The notes under the pieces are model-generated. The model did not search any database. It was given only the letters and a program-made list of their open reading frames with translations, and had not been told where the DNA came from. From positions 3,410,001 through 3,474,000 of the forward strand of contig CM074129.1 in the NCBI GenBank assembly GCA_037178625.1: 64,000 bases of DNA. The letters run 5' to 3'. How positions within the stretch are numbered: position 1 is the first letter of the stretch; every line of letters begins with the position of its first letter. Both the position numbers and the translations under genes were made by a program. Shown here one piece after another: positions 9,934-20,826 of this stretch. Origin of the DNA: Skeletonema tropicum. Its lineage: Eukaryota > Bacillariophyta > Thalassiosirophyceae > Thalassiosirales > Thalassiosiraceae.

Positions 9934-12900
9934 ATGAGCAGCCTAACCAACTATGCCGGATGGATATTCCGCCTAAATCTTCCAAAATCATCAAGCACAA
10001 CCTCACCACCAGCTTCGCCATGCGACAACGTCAACTCGGAAGGTGTGCAATTACTTTCAAAGAACAAGTCGGAAGAAAGCAATAATGGTATGAATGACCA
10101 CATCGCATCTCCTACCTACCTCGCCGAGCTATGTCCTCAGGGAGTCTCTGTAACGACACTGGACCAAGCAGAGGCAACTCCACCACCACCATCTCCATCA
10201 CAAAACTGGAGCTGGTCATTCTCATCGCAATCCTGCCCATCGAAATGGAATGTCACTTCCTCCAAACTTCTTTCCGTGACGTACCGTCCAGCGCATGAAG
10301 CGTACCCATCTTACACCAATATTTCGAGGAGTCAAGAGTATTGGAATAAATCAGTTGGATCATGTGTTACTTGTTGTGATGGAGGAGGTTGTGGCAACTG
10401 TTCCGCGTGTCTTGGTGGTGGTAGTGGCGGTTCTTCACAGCAAAGTCCCAAACGTCGTGGGAAATGGAGTTCAATGAAACGTACCATGTCGGGGGCACCA
10501 AAACCAATTCATCGTGTCAAGGTGGATTACACAGTGGAGGACATTATGCAAATTGAACCAGTTTCGGCTACTAGTGCTGGAGTTGACGACGAGGCTGCAG
10601 ATGGGGTGTGGATTCGAGGTGTGGGTAACTGTCATGCCCTGAGGATTTATCTTCGACCAAAGTTTGGTTCATCGAGTGATGAATCTCAAAGTATTGTTGA
10701 TGGTGGAGCAAAGCCAAATAAAGATATCGGTTTTAAGTTATCAGCTATGGACAAATGGGACAATTTGCAATCTCCACCTTGGAATACAAAGGATGGTGAT
10801 GACGCAATGGATGTGGGAGAAGATCAAAAGGACGTGAAGCAGTGGGGACCAATCTTAACTTTTGCAATTCCATGTCAAGACGACGAGAGCAAAGAATCTA
10901 CGGCAAAGGACAAATGTCAACCTCTCCTTTGGAAAGTACACCATCCACCTAATCCCAGTGTGGCACTTGATTCTTTTTTACTCATGGAGGGTGCATTAAA
11001 TTTGCATTTGCAGAATCTACAAGGTAAACCATCTGCGTCGTTTGATTACGATGTACCCACGAATGTTTACGTCAATGGCTATCAGAGTTGGTCGTACGCT
11101 GGGAGTGTCGTCCAAGGAGAGCCACAGCCTGGTAGTGCGATGCCGGATGTATTGAGTGGTGCGTTCAATCGAGGTGGAGTTGTGTTGTCTGGCGATCAAA
11201 CAAATTGCGATGGAGATGACTGGTCGGACAACTTTGAGATGGCGACGACGAACGCAAGCAGTAGCTCAAATTCAATAGATGACCAAGAAGAGTTGAATGC
11301 AACTACCGCCTTTTACAAGTCGGACATGTTTGCATGTATATCATCGAATGGCACGACTTCTCAACATGACGATGGACGTATTTTGCTCGACGAGGAAGGT
11401 GGTCCTGCCTTAATTACCGGCTTCCTATCTCAGAGAGAACAGTATGGCGTTGTTTGTATGGACAAGGCACTTCGCCATTTTAACCTTTTTGCTTGTCACG
11501 AAGGGCAAATAGCATCGAGAAATGATATCTCTTCTGACTGGGCCTATTTGCAAATTGTTGATTCATCATGCTATGACGAGGAAGCAATGGTTTATTATGT
11601 CCATGCATGCGGAGATCATAATGACGCAAGGGCCATGGAAAAAGGCCTCACGTACGGATGGTGTTCTTGGTATCATTACTATGAAAATATTGATCATGAC
11701 TCTTTATCGAAGAATGCTCATGTGTTGAACAAAGCAAAAAACAAGATTGGCTTCAATCTATGCCTCGTAGATGACGGATACATGACATCATGGGGAGACT
11801 GGACTTCACTCAAGCCTGGTAAATTTGTGAAAGATGGAGGGATGCGTGTACTGTCTGATGCTATCAGGTCCAAAGGTATGCAGCCAGGTGTGTGGCTAGC
11901 ACCTTTTGCTTGTGACAAGAAATCAAAGCTGGCAAAAGATCATCCTGATTGGATTATTCGCAATGATTCGGGAAGGTACGCCAACAGTGCAAACTGTGGC
12001 AAGTTCTTCTACGGGTTGGATGCCACGAACCCAGAAGTGAGAAAGCACGTCTACGACACCATCCATCGAGCTGTTCATGAATGGGGATTCGATGTCCTAA
12101 AGCTTGATTTCTTGTACGCATCATGTCTCGAGGGGAATGGAAAGTACGACATTACAATGAGTAGAGCAGAAGCGTTCCATTTGGGTTTGCGCACAATTAG
12201 AGAGGCCGCCGGAGACGAGACTTTCATTATTGGTTGTGGATGCCCCGTTGGGTCGGCAATTGGATTTGTGGACGGGATGAGAGTTTCGTGTGATACTGGA
12301 CCAACTTGGCTTCCAGAGTTCCCGTTACCACACTGGGACAATGGGACATTACCGTCACTGCGAGGAATGCTTCGAAATACACTAAGTAGATCTATTCTCG
12401 GACATCGATGGTGGCACAACGATCCCGATTGTGTTCTTCTCGGTAATACTACCAAGCACACGGATAACGAAGTAATGAGTGCCGCCTCAGTAGTTGGCAT
12501 GACTGGCGGGATGTTTCTCTTATCAGATGATATGGAGAAGGTTAGCGATGCTAGATTAAACATCGCGAGGAAAATATTTCCTCTAACTGGCGTCACTGCA
12601 GTCCCCCTTGATTTGCATAGTACAATGAACTGTGGAATGCCATCGGTCCTCCGTTTGTGGTGTACCGAAAAAGCCATTCCGACTGATGAAGTTGCAGACA
12701 ACTTCGAGGTGGATGCCACTGGTAGGATATTGAGACAACAAGCTTCGAAGCTTCAGACTGAAATTGGATGGTCGCCAAGAAACAACAATATCGATCCTTA
12801 CAGTCGTGAGCGGAGCTGTTTCTTTGTTGCGCCTGGCCTCGGATCTTGGACTGTTGCAAGCTTAAGTAACTGGATGTCTCATTCAACAACTATGAGCGTG

Positions 12901-13437
12901 TCGTTCGCAGCTCTTGTAGCTCATAGCATTAAAGATTTTACAGCTATGGGTGCCCCGATGGACTCCGGCCCCGGGGAGACGTCTGAAAATGGTTACCATG
13001 TCTTTTCATTTTGGTCATCAGAATATGTGTGGATTCCGCACGAGACGTTGGTTGACAACAGCCCTCTTGTGAAAAAGTTGAAGTCTCACCAGACGGAGAT
13101 ATTCCACATCAAACCAGCCGATCCAACTTCTTGTCAGTACATCGGCAGTGATTTGCATTTTTCTTGCGGATTTGAAGTTGCGTCATTCAAAGCTTCAGAA
13201 AATCGAGTTATGGTCGAGTTGAAGAATAATTATGCAAAGAAAGGCTCCGTTTACCTGTACTTGCCTATTGGAAAGAAGTTTGATAAAGCGACTGTCGAAG
13301 TAAATGGCGAAGCAGGTCGCATGGATATCATTGCAAGACCAACTCTTGGAGGGACTGAAGGTGTGGTGGTGCGAGTGCCTGTCGTGATCAAAGGTACAGG
13401 GGATGAAAATGATGGTATTGTCTTAATATCTTGTTGA
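9934..13437 (+). CDS. GH36-type alpha-galactosidase / raffinose-synthase-like enzyme
   Basis: A single open frame of 1167 residues. The GH36/GH27 TIM barrel runs from about residue 573 (TYGWCSWYHYYENI) through LVDDGYMTSWGDW and PGVWLAPF to the catalytic motifs. KLDFLYA places the probable nucleophile at Asp725, and RVSCDTGP the probable acid/base at Asp787. A beta-sandwich-like domain with VNGYQSWSYAG (about residue 385) precedes the barrel, as in the family, and a beta-rich C-terminal part follows. The family hydrolyses or transfers alpha-galactosyl groups; in diatoms galactolipid head groups or galactosyl-glycerol are possible substrates (inference). Odd features are a long N-terminal extension with a Cys/Gly cluster (CCDGGGCGNCSACLGGG, about residue 148) and several low-complexity insertions. 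No clear signal peptide. Confidence 0.85.
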   Translation: MSSLTNYAGWIFRLNLPKSSSTTSPPASPCDNVNSEGVQLLSKNKSEESNNGMNDHIASPTYLAELCPQGVSVTTLDQAEATPPPPSPSQNWSWSFSSQSCPSKWNVTSSKLLSVTYRPAHEAYPSYTNISRSQEYWNKSVGSCVTCCDGGGCGNCSACLGGGSGGSSQQSPKRRGKWSSMKRTMSGAPKPIHRVKVDYTVEDIMQIEPVSATSAGVDDEAADGVWIRGVGNCHALRIYLRPKFGSSSDESQSIVDGGAKPNKDIGFKLSAMDKWDNLQSPPWNTKDGDDAMDVGEDQKDVKQWGPILTFAIPCQDDESKESTAKDKCQPLLWKVHHPPNPSVALDSFLLMEGALNLHLQNLQGKPSASFDYDVPTNVYVNGYQSWSYAGSVVQGEPQPGSAMPDVLSGAFNRGGVVLSGDQTNCDGDDWSDNFEMATTNASSSSNSIDDQEELNATTAFYKSDMFACISSNGTTSQHDDGRILLDEEGGPALITGFLSQREQYGVVCMDKALRHFNLFACHEGQIASRNDISSDWAYLQIVDSSCYDEEAMVYYVHACGDHNDARAMEKGLTYGWCSWYHYYENIDHDSLSKNAHVLNKAKNKIGFNLCLVDDGYMTSWGDWTSLKPGKFVKDGGMRVLSDAIRSKGMQPGVWLAPFACDKKSKLAKDHPDWIIRNDSGRYANSANCGKFFYGLDATNPEVRKHVYDTIHRAVHEWGFDVLKLDFLYASCLEGNGKYDITMSRAEAFHLGLRTIREAAGDETFIIGCGCPVGSAIGFVDGMRVSCDTGPTWLPEFPLPHWDNGTLPSLRGMLRNTLSRSILGHRWWHNDPDCVLLGNTTKHTDNEVMSAASVVGMTGGMFLLSDDMEKVSDARLNIARKIFPLTGVTAVPLDLHSTMNCGMPSVLRLWCTEKAIPTDEVADNFEVDATGRILRQQASKLQTEIGWSPRNNNIDPYSRERSCFFVAPGLGSWTVASLSNWMSHSTTMSVSFAALVAHSIKDFTAMGAPMDSGPGETSENGYHVFSFWSSEYVWIPHETLVDNSPLVKKLKSHQTEIFHIKPADPTSCQYIGSDLHFSCGFEVASFKASENRVMVELKNNYAKKGSVYLYLPIGKKFDKATVEVNGEAGRMDIIARPTLGGTEGVVVRVPVVIKGTGDENDGIVLISC

Positions 13438-13512
13438 CATTTGTGTTGTGGTTGTGCGTAGAAGCTGTAACTGTAAATAAATTATCACTTTAGAGGAGAC
13501 TCAATGTGTAAA

Positions 13513-15414
13513 TTAATACCGATCCCGCTTTTTGTGCTTTCGACGATGATGTCTATCATCATCATCTGAATACTCACGGCGATGTTTCTCACTTTTCCTT
13601 GAATGACGATGCTTGTGGTGCTTCTTTTTTCGATCTCTATCACGACTTCGGCTTCGACTACGATGCTTTCTCTCTTGTCTGTGTCGGTGCTTGTGTTTTT
13701 TCCTCCGCCGACCATCATATGAATCACTTGACCGGCTTCTGCTTCTACTATAACTGCGGCTCCTACTCCGACTTCTGCTTGGCCTTCGTTTCTCGTCGCG
13801 GCATCGGCTTGGGCTCGGGCTTTTGGAAAAGCTACGGCGATTGTCATAATCTGACCTAGGACGGTAATCAGCTACAACATCTTTGGGTCGTGCCCTTCGA
13901 CCAAAGTCATCAACATCTTCTGCAGATTGATCAGTATTTCTAGGTCTAGGTGGCATCTTTGCCTGTTCTTGGTAATGACCACGATTCATTGGCCCACCAC
14001 GACCTACGAATCCCCTTCCTCTATCTCCTCTACCACCCCTGCCTCTTCCTCTACTACCACCACCACCGCGATAGCCTCCTCCCCCATCAGTAAATCCTCT
14101 ATCAATACCACCACTCCGGTCACCTTGGCGATACTTTTGATATTTGGACCATACCTTAGCGACACTCTGCGAAAAATCTACACGTATCCTTCGGTCATCA
14201 ACTAAAGCATTATTCATCTTCAAATATGCCTCATTGCATGATTCGTTCGTTGAAAATTCAACAAATGCATATTGTAGACTAGCACCAGTATCAGGATCAC
14301 GAATAATTTCTGCCTTGGCTGATGAATCAAAGCGAGCGAAAATCAGTTCCAAATCTTCATCAGTCGTCACCGGATTAAGTTTGCACACAAAAAGGACGTT
14401 TTCAGGAGCTTTGATTTCAGCACTGGGTAGGTCACCAAGCATTTCAAGCATAACTGCGCGACTTTTATCTTGTCGTTTCTTCCATTCCTCCTCCTGCTTC
14501 TCTTGTATTTCTAATCGTTTTTGCCTCGTTGCCTCGTCCTCTTCTTCGTCCTCTTCATATTCCTGCGATTCATCCCAACCCGCAGTTGCAAATAGGGTTG
14601 TATCATCAGCTTGTATCCGCGTGGAGACTACTTCTTCGGGTGGTTTGTCATACTTTGGTGATCGAGGTGCAAGTGGATAACCCTCAATGAGATCATCATC
14701 TCCTATTTTGTTATTGTTGGACGTGTCAATTGTAACTCCTCTCGATCTCAATAGATCATCCATCCCTGATGGATCATCCTCAAATGGATCATATATTACC
14801 AAGGCTCGTTGTATTCTAATATCAGCAAAGGGTCGTCCGTCATCATCACAATAAGCTCTATTTAGCTTGGATAGAATATTTTGTGTATCTTCAGCTACAG
14901 TTCCCAAAGAGAAGTAGCGAACTGAATTATTGTTTTCTCGGTCTTCTGAATCTGTACTGCTATTCTTCCCATACGCCAAATCACTCAAACCATTTTTTTC
15001 CGATAGAGTTATCAAAAATTGAGAGCCAATTGTATGCGGAACATTTCCCATCTCCATTGCAACCACCACACCCTTTTGATTCAATTCATTGGATGATAGA
15101 AGTCTCCCCTGACTCTGCAAAAACCGACGTTGACTTTTTGTAACATCCGGAGGTTGTTGCTGCCTACTTCGCCCCACCGAATCATCTAAGCTTTGATAGG
15201 CATCAATGAGGCCATAAATGGAGCAACCGCCAGTGCCATCTCCTTTTGGATCACCCATCTGGCAGTACTTGCCCGGTAGCACATTGTAGAGCAACGTGTT
15301 GGTATAATATCGTGCCTTGGCCAATTTCAATATATTTTTACTGAGAGATGGCGAACCCTTTATGTCTAGATCGAGAACAAGGTCCCCGAATGTTGTCTCT
15401 AGCAAAATCGACAT
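13513..15414 (-). CDS. PPIL4: PPIL4-type cyclophilin with RRM and RS-like tail
   Basis: The protein has 633 residues from the ATG at 15414 (MSILLETTFGDLVLDL); a TTG-started extension to 15426 is unlikely. Residues about 1-210 form a divergent cyclophilin domain (LLYNVLPGKYCQMGDPKG, GSQFLITLSE, FSLGTVAED). A linker rich in Glu/Lys follows, then an RRM at about 345-425 with RNP2 LFVCKLNPVT and RNP1-like YAFVEFS. Next come an RG-rich segment and a long Arg/Ser/Asp/Lys/His tail. This order (cyclophilin, RRM, charged RS tail) is that of human PPIL4 and plant CYP59, nuclear proteins tied to splicing and transcription. The gene ends 75 bases from the GH36 stop; the two are convergent. Confidence 0.9.
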   Translation of the reverse strand: MSILLETTFGDLVLDLDIKGSPSLSKNILKLAKARYYTNTLLYNVLPGKYCQMGDPKGDGTGGCSIYGLIDAYQSLDDSVGRSRQQQPPDVTKSQRRFLQSQGRLLSSNELNQKGVVVAMEMGNVPHTIGSQFLITLSEKNGLSDLAYGKNSSTDSEDRENNNSVRYFSLGTVAEDTQNILSKLNRAYCDDDGRPFADIRIQRALVIYDPFEDDPSGMDDLLRSRGVTIDTSNNNKIGDDDLIEGYPLAPRSPKYDKPPEEVVSTRIQADDTTLFATAGWDESQEYEEDEEEDEATRQKRLEIQEKQEEEWKKRQDKSRAVMLEMLGDLPSAEIKAPENVLFVCKLNPVTTDEDLELIFARFDSSAKAEIIRDPDTGASLQYAFVEFSTNESCNEAYLKMNNALVDDRRIRVDFSQSVAKVWSKYQKYRQGDRSGGIDRGFTDGGGGYRGGGGSRGRGRGGRGDRGRGFVGRGGPMNRGHYQEQAKMPPRPRNTDQSAEDVDDFGRRARPKDVVADYRPRSDYDNRRSFSKSPSPSRCRDEKRRPSRSRSRSRSYSRSRSRSSDSYDGRRRKKHKHRHRQERKHRSRSRSRDRDRKKKHHKHRHSRKSEKHRREYSDDDDRHHRRKHKKRDRY

Positions 15415-15725
15415 GGTCCACCACAACTCTTCATCTTATCATTGAAGATGTTGTGCGCTCGCTTCAGTCTGTGGACTGGGCGGGCTGGGCGGGGGTGAGG
15501 GTGTCGGGGGTCGGGGTCGGGGGAAAGGAGAAAGACCGGACTGACAGGTAGTTTACCGATTGGCGTGCGGCGGCAGGGCAAGCTTCTCCCGGCTTTCGTG
15601 CTTCCGCTCTCTTCTCTCTCACTCTCAGAGCTCGCACTACTGTAAGAATAAGTTCTTGTTTTCTGTCAAAATCTGCTAAGCTGCTATTTCTATTTCTATG
15701 AACTTTCTTATTACTTTTAGATGAC
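15415..15725. other. Intergenic region upstream of PPIL4-like gene
   Basis: Contains a G-rich stretch at about 15478-15535 and the presumed promoter of the minus-strand PPIL4-like gene. No gene seen. Confidence 0.4.
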
Positions 15726-16468
15726 TTATGAACTCTTCACTGCATCGTTTCGATCTCCGCATTTGATTGGTAACCCAACATGTCGAGAATTGGTACGTAG
15801 TTCTTTGTTGGCCTTGAATCGTTGCTCGAAGCGAATGAGATTCTGAGGGACGTTGAAGCTGCGTTCCAGGTCTAAGGTTTTCATCAGATAGAGTCCAGCT
15901 AGTGTTCTCACCCTCGACAAGACAACGTAGACCCAGTTCACGATCGATAATTCCAGTCATTGACGATGAGGACGTCTTTGAACATCCCCTGCAGCTTGTG
16001 GCCTGTTGTTGCTATGTTAGAGTTGACAGGAACCTGTTTGACCTTGGCGTTGCCTATGGTTGTAGTTATTGTTTCAGTCAGAGGGAACTTGATTGTGGCT
16101 GAGAATTCTTGTGGTTTGAGCTTGAAGGTCCGTGCTTTGGTGCTTGTGGTTGGGTAATGCTCGAACTCCACTCACCCGATGTCGTCAACCGACACAGTCC
16201 ATACCTTCTTTCCATCCCAATTTTTCCACCTCCTCTCCCGCCCATCCTTTTTGAGTTTGAGTTTCAAGCACTTGCGAAGAGTCCCGTTGCCTCGCCCTTG
16301 ATCAAGATCCTCATTCCTTATGCACATATGGTGGGATCCGGGGTAGATGCGTAGTGCAGGCTCGATTTTAGCTCCATTTGCTCCCCCCACTCCATCAGAG
16401 GACACCATCAAGTCATAGACTGGACCTCGGTTCTTGCTCGTCATCGCTCTGTCCTTCTCTGCATGCAC
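15726..16468 (-). pseudogene. Decayed C-terminal part of a PIF1-like helicase
   Basis: Minus-strand reading gives successive PIF1/Helitron-type helicase motifs. They are ALRIYPGSHHMCIRNEDL with GRGNGT (about 16360-16260), VNSNIATTGHKLQGM with KDVLIVNDWNY (about 16040-15945), and NWVYVVLSRVRTLAGLYL (about 15940-15885). The frame is broken by a TGA at 16172-16174 between VDDIG and VEFEHY, and by a one-base shift at about 15945 before NWVYVV. The ATP-binding N-terminal half is absent. Such genes are common in Helitron-like elements, so this is probably a dead mobile-element remnant; no element ends are seen. Confidence 0.75.
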
Positions 16469-17381
16469 TCAAGGGATACTTGAGGTTGAGGAGGTTCCTT
16501 TCATCAAACACAACAGACAGACTGTGGGTGTTGTGACACTTTAAACTATCTCTAGACAACCATGCGAAAAACCCACACGATGCAATGTGGCAGCAAGCAA
16601 GCTCGCTCGGACCAGGGGATGACGGAAAAGTGGGGATAGAGTCCGGACACCCGCTTGCCTGTCCATCACCCCAAAATAGAGCTTTCTGAAGTGAAAGTTG
16701 TGAATGAGATTTTGCAAATTCAAATACCGGTCAACGTCTCTGCGTGGGATGGATGGTTGTGCCCACGTACATATAATGTTACACACTCTATCTACTTCAT
16801 TAGAGCTCCTCAGATTTCCGGAATAAGCCTAAGCTTGACAATAGTCGAAGCTTGGATAGGTACATACTTGCCTTAGATGCTCTAGAGAGAGGATACCTAT
16901 TCTTTCTTCATTTTCTCTCTCCTTTTCATTAGCTTTCATTACTGCTTCAATCACTCAGAAGCAAGCACAAACAGTCGCATAAATTTAGCAACCAGCTACT
17001 TCCAACAAGTACACAGTCACTATCATCTCCGTTATCATCATTAACAACACTGCAACAACAGCTACCATGGCATTCTCACTGAAAAAGGTCCGATACTTAA
17101 ATATTTATTCCGGCGCAAGTGAAGTACTCGTTTTCTTTTTTACAGGGGCTTTCTCACCCTCTCGAAGGAGTCTTTTTTGTGTCTGTTGCTTGTCTCAAAG
17201 GAAAGTGTTGGCCTGCTGCCTGCTGCCTCGATTTGATTCTGCTTCTGCTTTTATCGTATCGATCTCCGCCCATTAAGAATAAGATCAATTTTTACAAACA
17301 TTGCCTTGTGTCATGCTCTATTACTATTACCAAAACACATGTCTCTATACTCCTACTGTTATCATAAGCACATAATATTGT
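16469..17381. other. Intergenic region between helicase relic and ATPase copy B
   Basis: A CTCTAGAG palindrome lies at 16880-16887. The AT-rich stretch 16900-17066 resembles a leader before an ATG at 17067 (MAFSLKK). That codon run is followed by a possible intron (gtccgat to tttttacag, ending about 17145), but homology to the ATPase 3' flank begins at about 17166 and would truncate any gene there. From there to 17381 is the shared ATPase 3' flank. Confidence 0.4.
17067..17170 (+). pseudogene. Possible 5' fragment of a truncated gene
   Basis: An ATG at 17067 encodes MAFSLKK, followed by GT, a pyrimidine-rich tract and ACAG at about 17145, then GLSHPLEG. At about 17166 the sequence becomes the 3' flank of the duplicated ATPase block. 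It may be the first exon of a gene cut off by the insertion of that block. The evidence is only a plausible leader, start and splice signals. Confidence 0.25.
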
Positions 17382-20300
17382 TTACATTGAGTTAAGCCGT
17401 TTAACCTTTTCAATACAGCCCCACTCTTCGTAACATGCCCTTGAGCGATCAATATGATATTTCTCCCAATTATCATCTCCTTGGGCTTTGAAGTATGAGC
17501 TTGCCAACTCGTGTGCTAAAGCTCTGTCTTGTAGGAATCCATTCCTACTTGATGTAGTGATTGCAGCAATGAACTTCTCTTCAGCCTTATTCTTCTTTCC
17601 ATTTAGCACAGCAAGCTCCGCTTCTAGGATGTATAGATAATGAACGACATTCACATTGCCATTCTTCGCCCAACCGCGAATGATCTGAATTGTTCTGTGT
17701 GCAGATTTCTTCATTTGTCTCTTCTTCCATCCAGATGCAGATTGTGCTGCTTTCAGATAGGTCAGCGCTTCCAAGAAAGTGTAGCGCAACGAAGTAAATG
17801 CGCCAGATAGGATCTGACGAGCATTGTCCCCCACCTTTTGAACCAAGTTAATAGCGTCACTCCACTGTTGGAAGTAGACAAATATTTCTAGCTCCATAAC
17901 GTTCACAGTAGCACTGAGAGCGACATTGCCAGCTGATTTTGCGGAGGCCAATATAGAGCCAAAAATCTTTTCACCAGCTTCAACATCGATGCCACGGAGC
18001 TTCTTCACTGTTATCAGAGTATTAATGATGTATGACTTACTCATGTCTTGTTTGAGTTGTGTCAACACTGGAAAAGTCGCTTCCAGTTCTTTCTGAATGC
18101 TATCTAGTGGTCGACCTAGATAGTATAGGTGACTACTACGAGCAGAAAGACACCAACAAGCTCTCTCACTTTCGCCAGTCTCTAGTCCAATCTGGTACCC
18201 CTTCAGTAATGGATCAACAGTATCCTGGAGGGGAGATACCCAGTGATAGCATAAAGTCTCTGTAACAAATAGTGTTTGAACAGCGCTTCTCCGCATGCCG
18301 TGCTTTTCAACGATCAGTTCTGCTGCCTTGGCCATCTCAATACCCTCCTGTGGTTTGCCAAAAAGTCCACAGAGCAACATACCAAGTCCAGCGAAACCAA
18401 ACGACGATGAAGAATCTAAGCCGTGCTTTAGAGAAGTAGTGACCATATGAAAGATGATCAGTGGAAGCATTGTCGGCTCAACGTGATAAATTGATGAACC
18501 AACCAGCTCGTTCATCCTTTGCCCCATTTCGTATCTTTCGTCGTCGAGCGTAGGCAAGTTAGCAATATCTGCAGCTATTTTGTTCTTTAACAACTTCCTC
18601 ACTCGAAAGTATTCTCTGATAATGGCGAATTTGGATACTGGCTTCTTCTTTAGAGTAGGCAAGCCGAGCTGACGTCTGAAATCAAGAGCTACATTAATGC
18701 ACTCATCGTACTTTTCTGCTGACAATAATGACCTCACTTTGATATCTGATACTCTAAATTTTTCTGTCACATCAATATCGTTGCTCAACACCTCTTCAAT
18801 CAGCTCATTCATTGAGTCGAAATCACCTGTCACGTAACACACGTTCGCTCCATGGCTGCACAAATCCAGCATTGTAGTATGGTCTCCTTCCCAGCCCCTT
18901 GACCCAAGCGCCTCACGACCTGCCTTGAGGTAAACCTTGGCTGCGTCGAATGCGGCATTTTCGGATGCTTTGATTCCAGCTTTTAGATTCATTCTTGCCA
19001 ACTCATCATGTTCATTGTCAGTGATATTAGATGATGCAAAGTTCAGTAGACCCACCACCTCAAAGAGGCTAGCCTCGAGTTCTTCTGGAGAGAGACTCTG
19101 CAACAACATGCTGCCAATCCGTGCACGGAATGAGTCCCTTTGGTCTGGACAAATGAGCTCAAAGGCTGCTGATTGTATCTGATCGTGCATGAAATGGCAC
19201 TCTTCGTCATCCACTTCACAAAGACCCTCTATCTCTAATTCTTCAATCGAACTTGCGTATGAAGAATCGGTACCATCTCGATCTTTGCACAAATAGTTCA
19301 GATCTGTCGAGAGAAGAGAAGTGGAGGAGCTTTCTATTTTTGTATCAGCACCAGAAACTGATCGCTTTGAGGCCGTCATCGACAATCTCATCTCTGCCTG
19401 CGAGATATTTTTCATGACCTCTAATACAGCCGATAACCGGAAAGTAGCACCAAGACAAGAGGCTGCCATAAGAATCCTCTGCGTGTCTTCCCGCAAACGA
19501 TTCATCTTCTTCAAAAGGACAGATGCCACATTCTCGGTGACTATCCTTGACTTCACTGCATCATCGTCCCAAGTCCACTTCAACACACCAAAATTGTACT
19601 GTAAGAGCTTTTCATCATGAAGAGATCTCAGAAACATCAAAACGAAGAAGGGATTGCCGTCTGTCTTTTCGTGTATCGTTTTTGCCAATGAATTGACTTT
19701 GATGTCGTCCTCCTCCATTCCCAAGGCCTCAGCAACAAGAGGTATGACATTATTTACATCAAGATTGCCAATCTTTACCTTCGTGATTGACACATTCATT
19801 TGTTCCAGATCTCGAATGTGGAGTACAAGGGGGTGATGACTGTGGTGATCAAGAGAAGTCTTATTGTAAGAAGCTGATAGAATATGCAAGGGACATTAGA
19901 CATGAATACATCGCAATCATCACATACTGTAGTACTTCGTCTTCGCGGTAAGCACCAATAATCAAGAGACTTGGAATCTCTCCATCCGATACGATGCTCT
20001 TTAATAGCTCTAACGTTGCTGTGTCGCTCCATTGTAAATCATCAATAAATAAGATAGCACCTTTCAAGCCTGAGCAAATAATTTTCAATAGTCGTCTGAT
20101 TGCAAAGTGCATTTGTGCGATTGATTCTTTACCGGCCAGGAGATTGAAAGTGCCGCCCAGTCTACCGGAGGCACTCCTAGCAAGCGCTCCTGCATCTACC
20201 CCTGATGTAGAACATAATGATGATCTTTGAACTCCCAACCCCAGTAATTCTGCACATCCGGGCAACACACGACGTAGTTGTTCTACATCCTCTTCGTCAA

Positions 20301-20826
20301 ACTCGTCTCGAATCTTATCTCGTATCAATGTCGCGATAGACAAACCTGTCTTCTCATTACTCTCTACCGTAATATGCCTGGCAAGACTAGTCATGGCATC
20401 GGAGAATGCTGAGAGTGGCCTCAGCAACTTCTCATCAAATTTTCCAGATGCAAAAGCGTATCCATTTTTGGCGGCAGGTTCTCCTAAGCCTTTGCGTATA
20501 AGAGCAGATTTGCCTGTACCAGATGTTCCAGAGACTAATATTAGATTGCTGTTGGTAGATTGTTTGTTAGGGTTGGGTTCATCGACATGTCTTCCAGTAT
20601 TTCGAGCAGCATCTTCTTTGTTATCATCATTCTTCTTAATCGACTCCCGAAATTTGCTCCGTAACAATTTGATATCATCATCTCGTCCATGTAATTGCAT
20701 ATTCGATAGGCGGAGCTGGGCAATATTGGCTGCTTGTTTATTGATCTTTTGACTAGTTATGGCGGCCGTGACGACAATGTCGGCTAGTTGCTGCGTTGAA
20801 GAAATGGGTCCGGCGTTGGTGCTCAT
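17382..20826 (-). CDS. STAND-like AAA ATPase with TPR-like helical region (copy B)
   Basis: Two exons, complement(join(17382..19839, 19928..20826)), encode 1118 residues. The 88-nt intron has a GTATGT donor and a CCACAG acceptor. Splicing yields DEVLHHHPLVLHIRDLEQ, matching copy A. Walker A is GTSGTGKS in exon 1 and Walker B is ILFIDDLQWSD. The N-terminal half is clearly diverged from copy A, with differences in the linker, the Walker A surroundings and the SSYASSIEELE region. From the KAGIKASENAAF stretch to the stop it is nearly identical. No effector domain follows the helical repeats. A perfect TCTCTAGAGA palindrome sits at 20892-20901, about 66 bases upstream of the ATG. Probably functional; role unknown. 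Confidence 0.8.

Noticed and set aside
13599..14680. Plus-strand open frames rich in Ser/Thr
   Set aside because: Antisense shadows of the charged tail and linker of the PPIL4-like gene.
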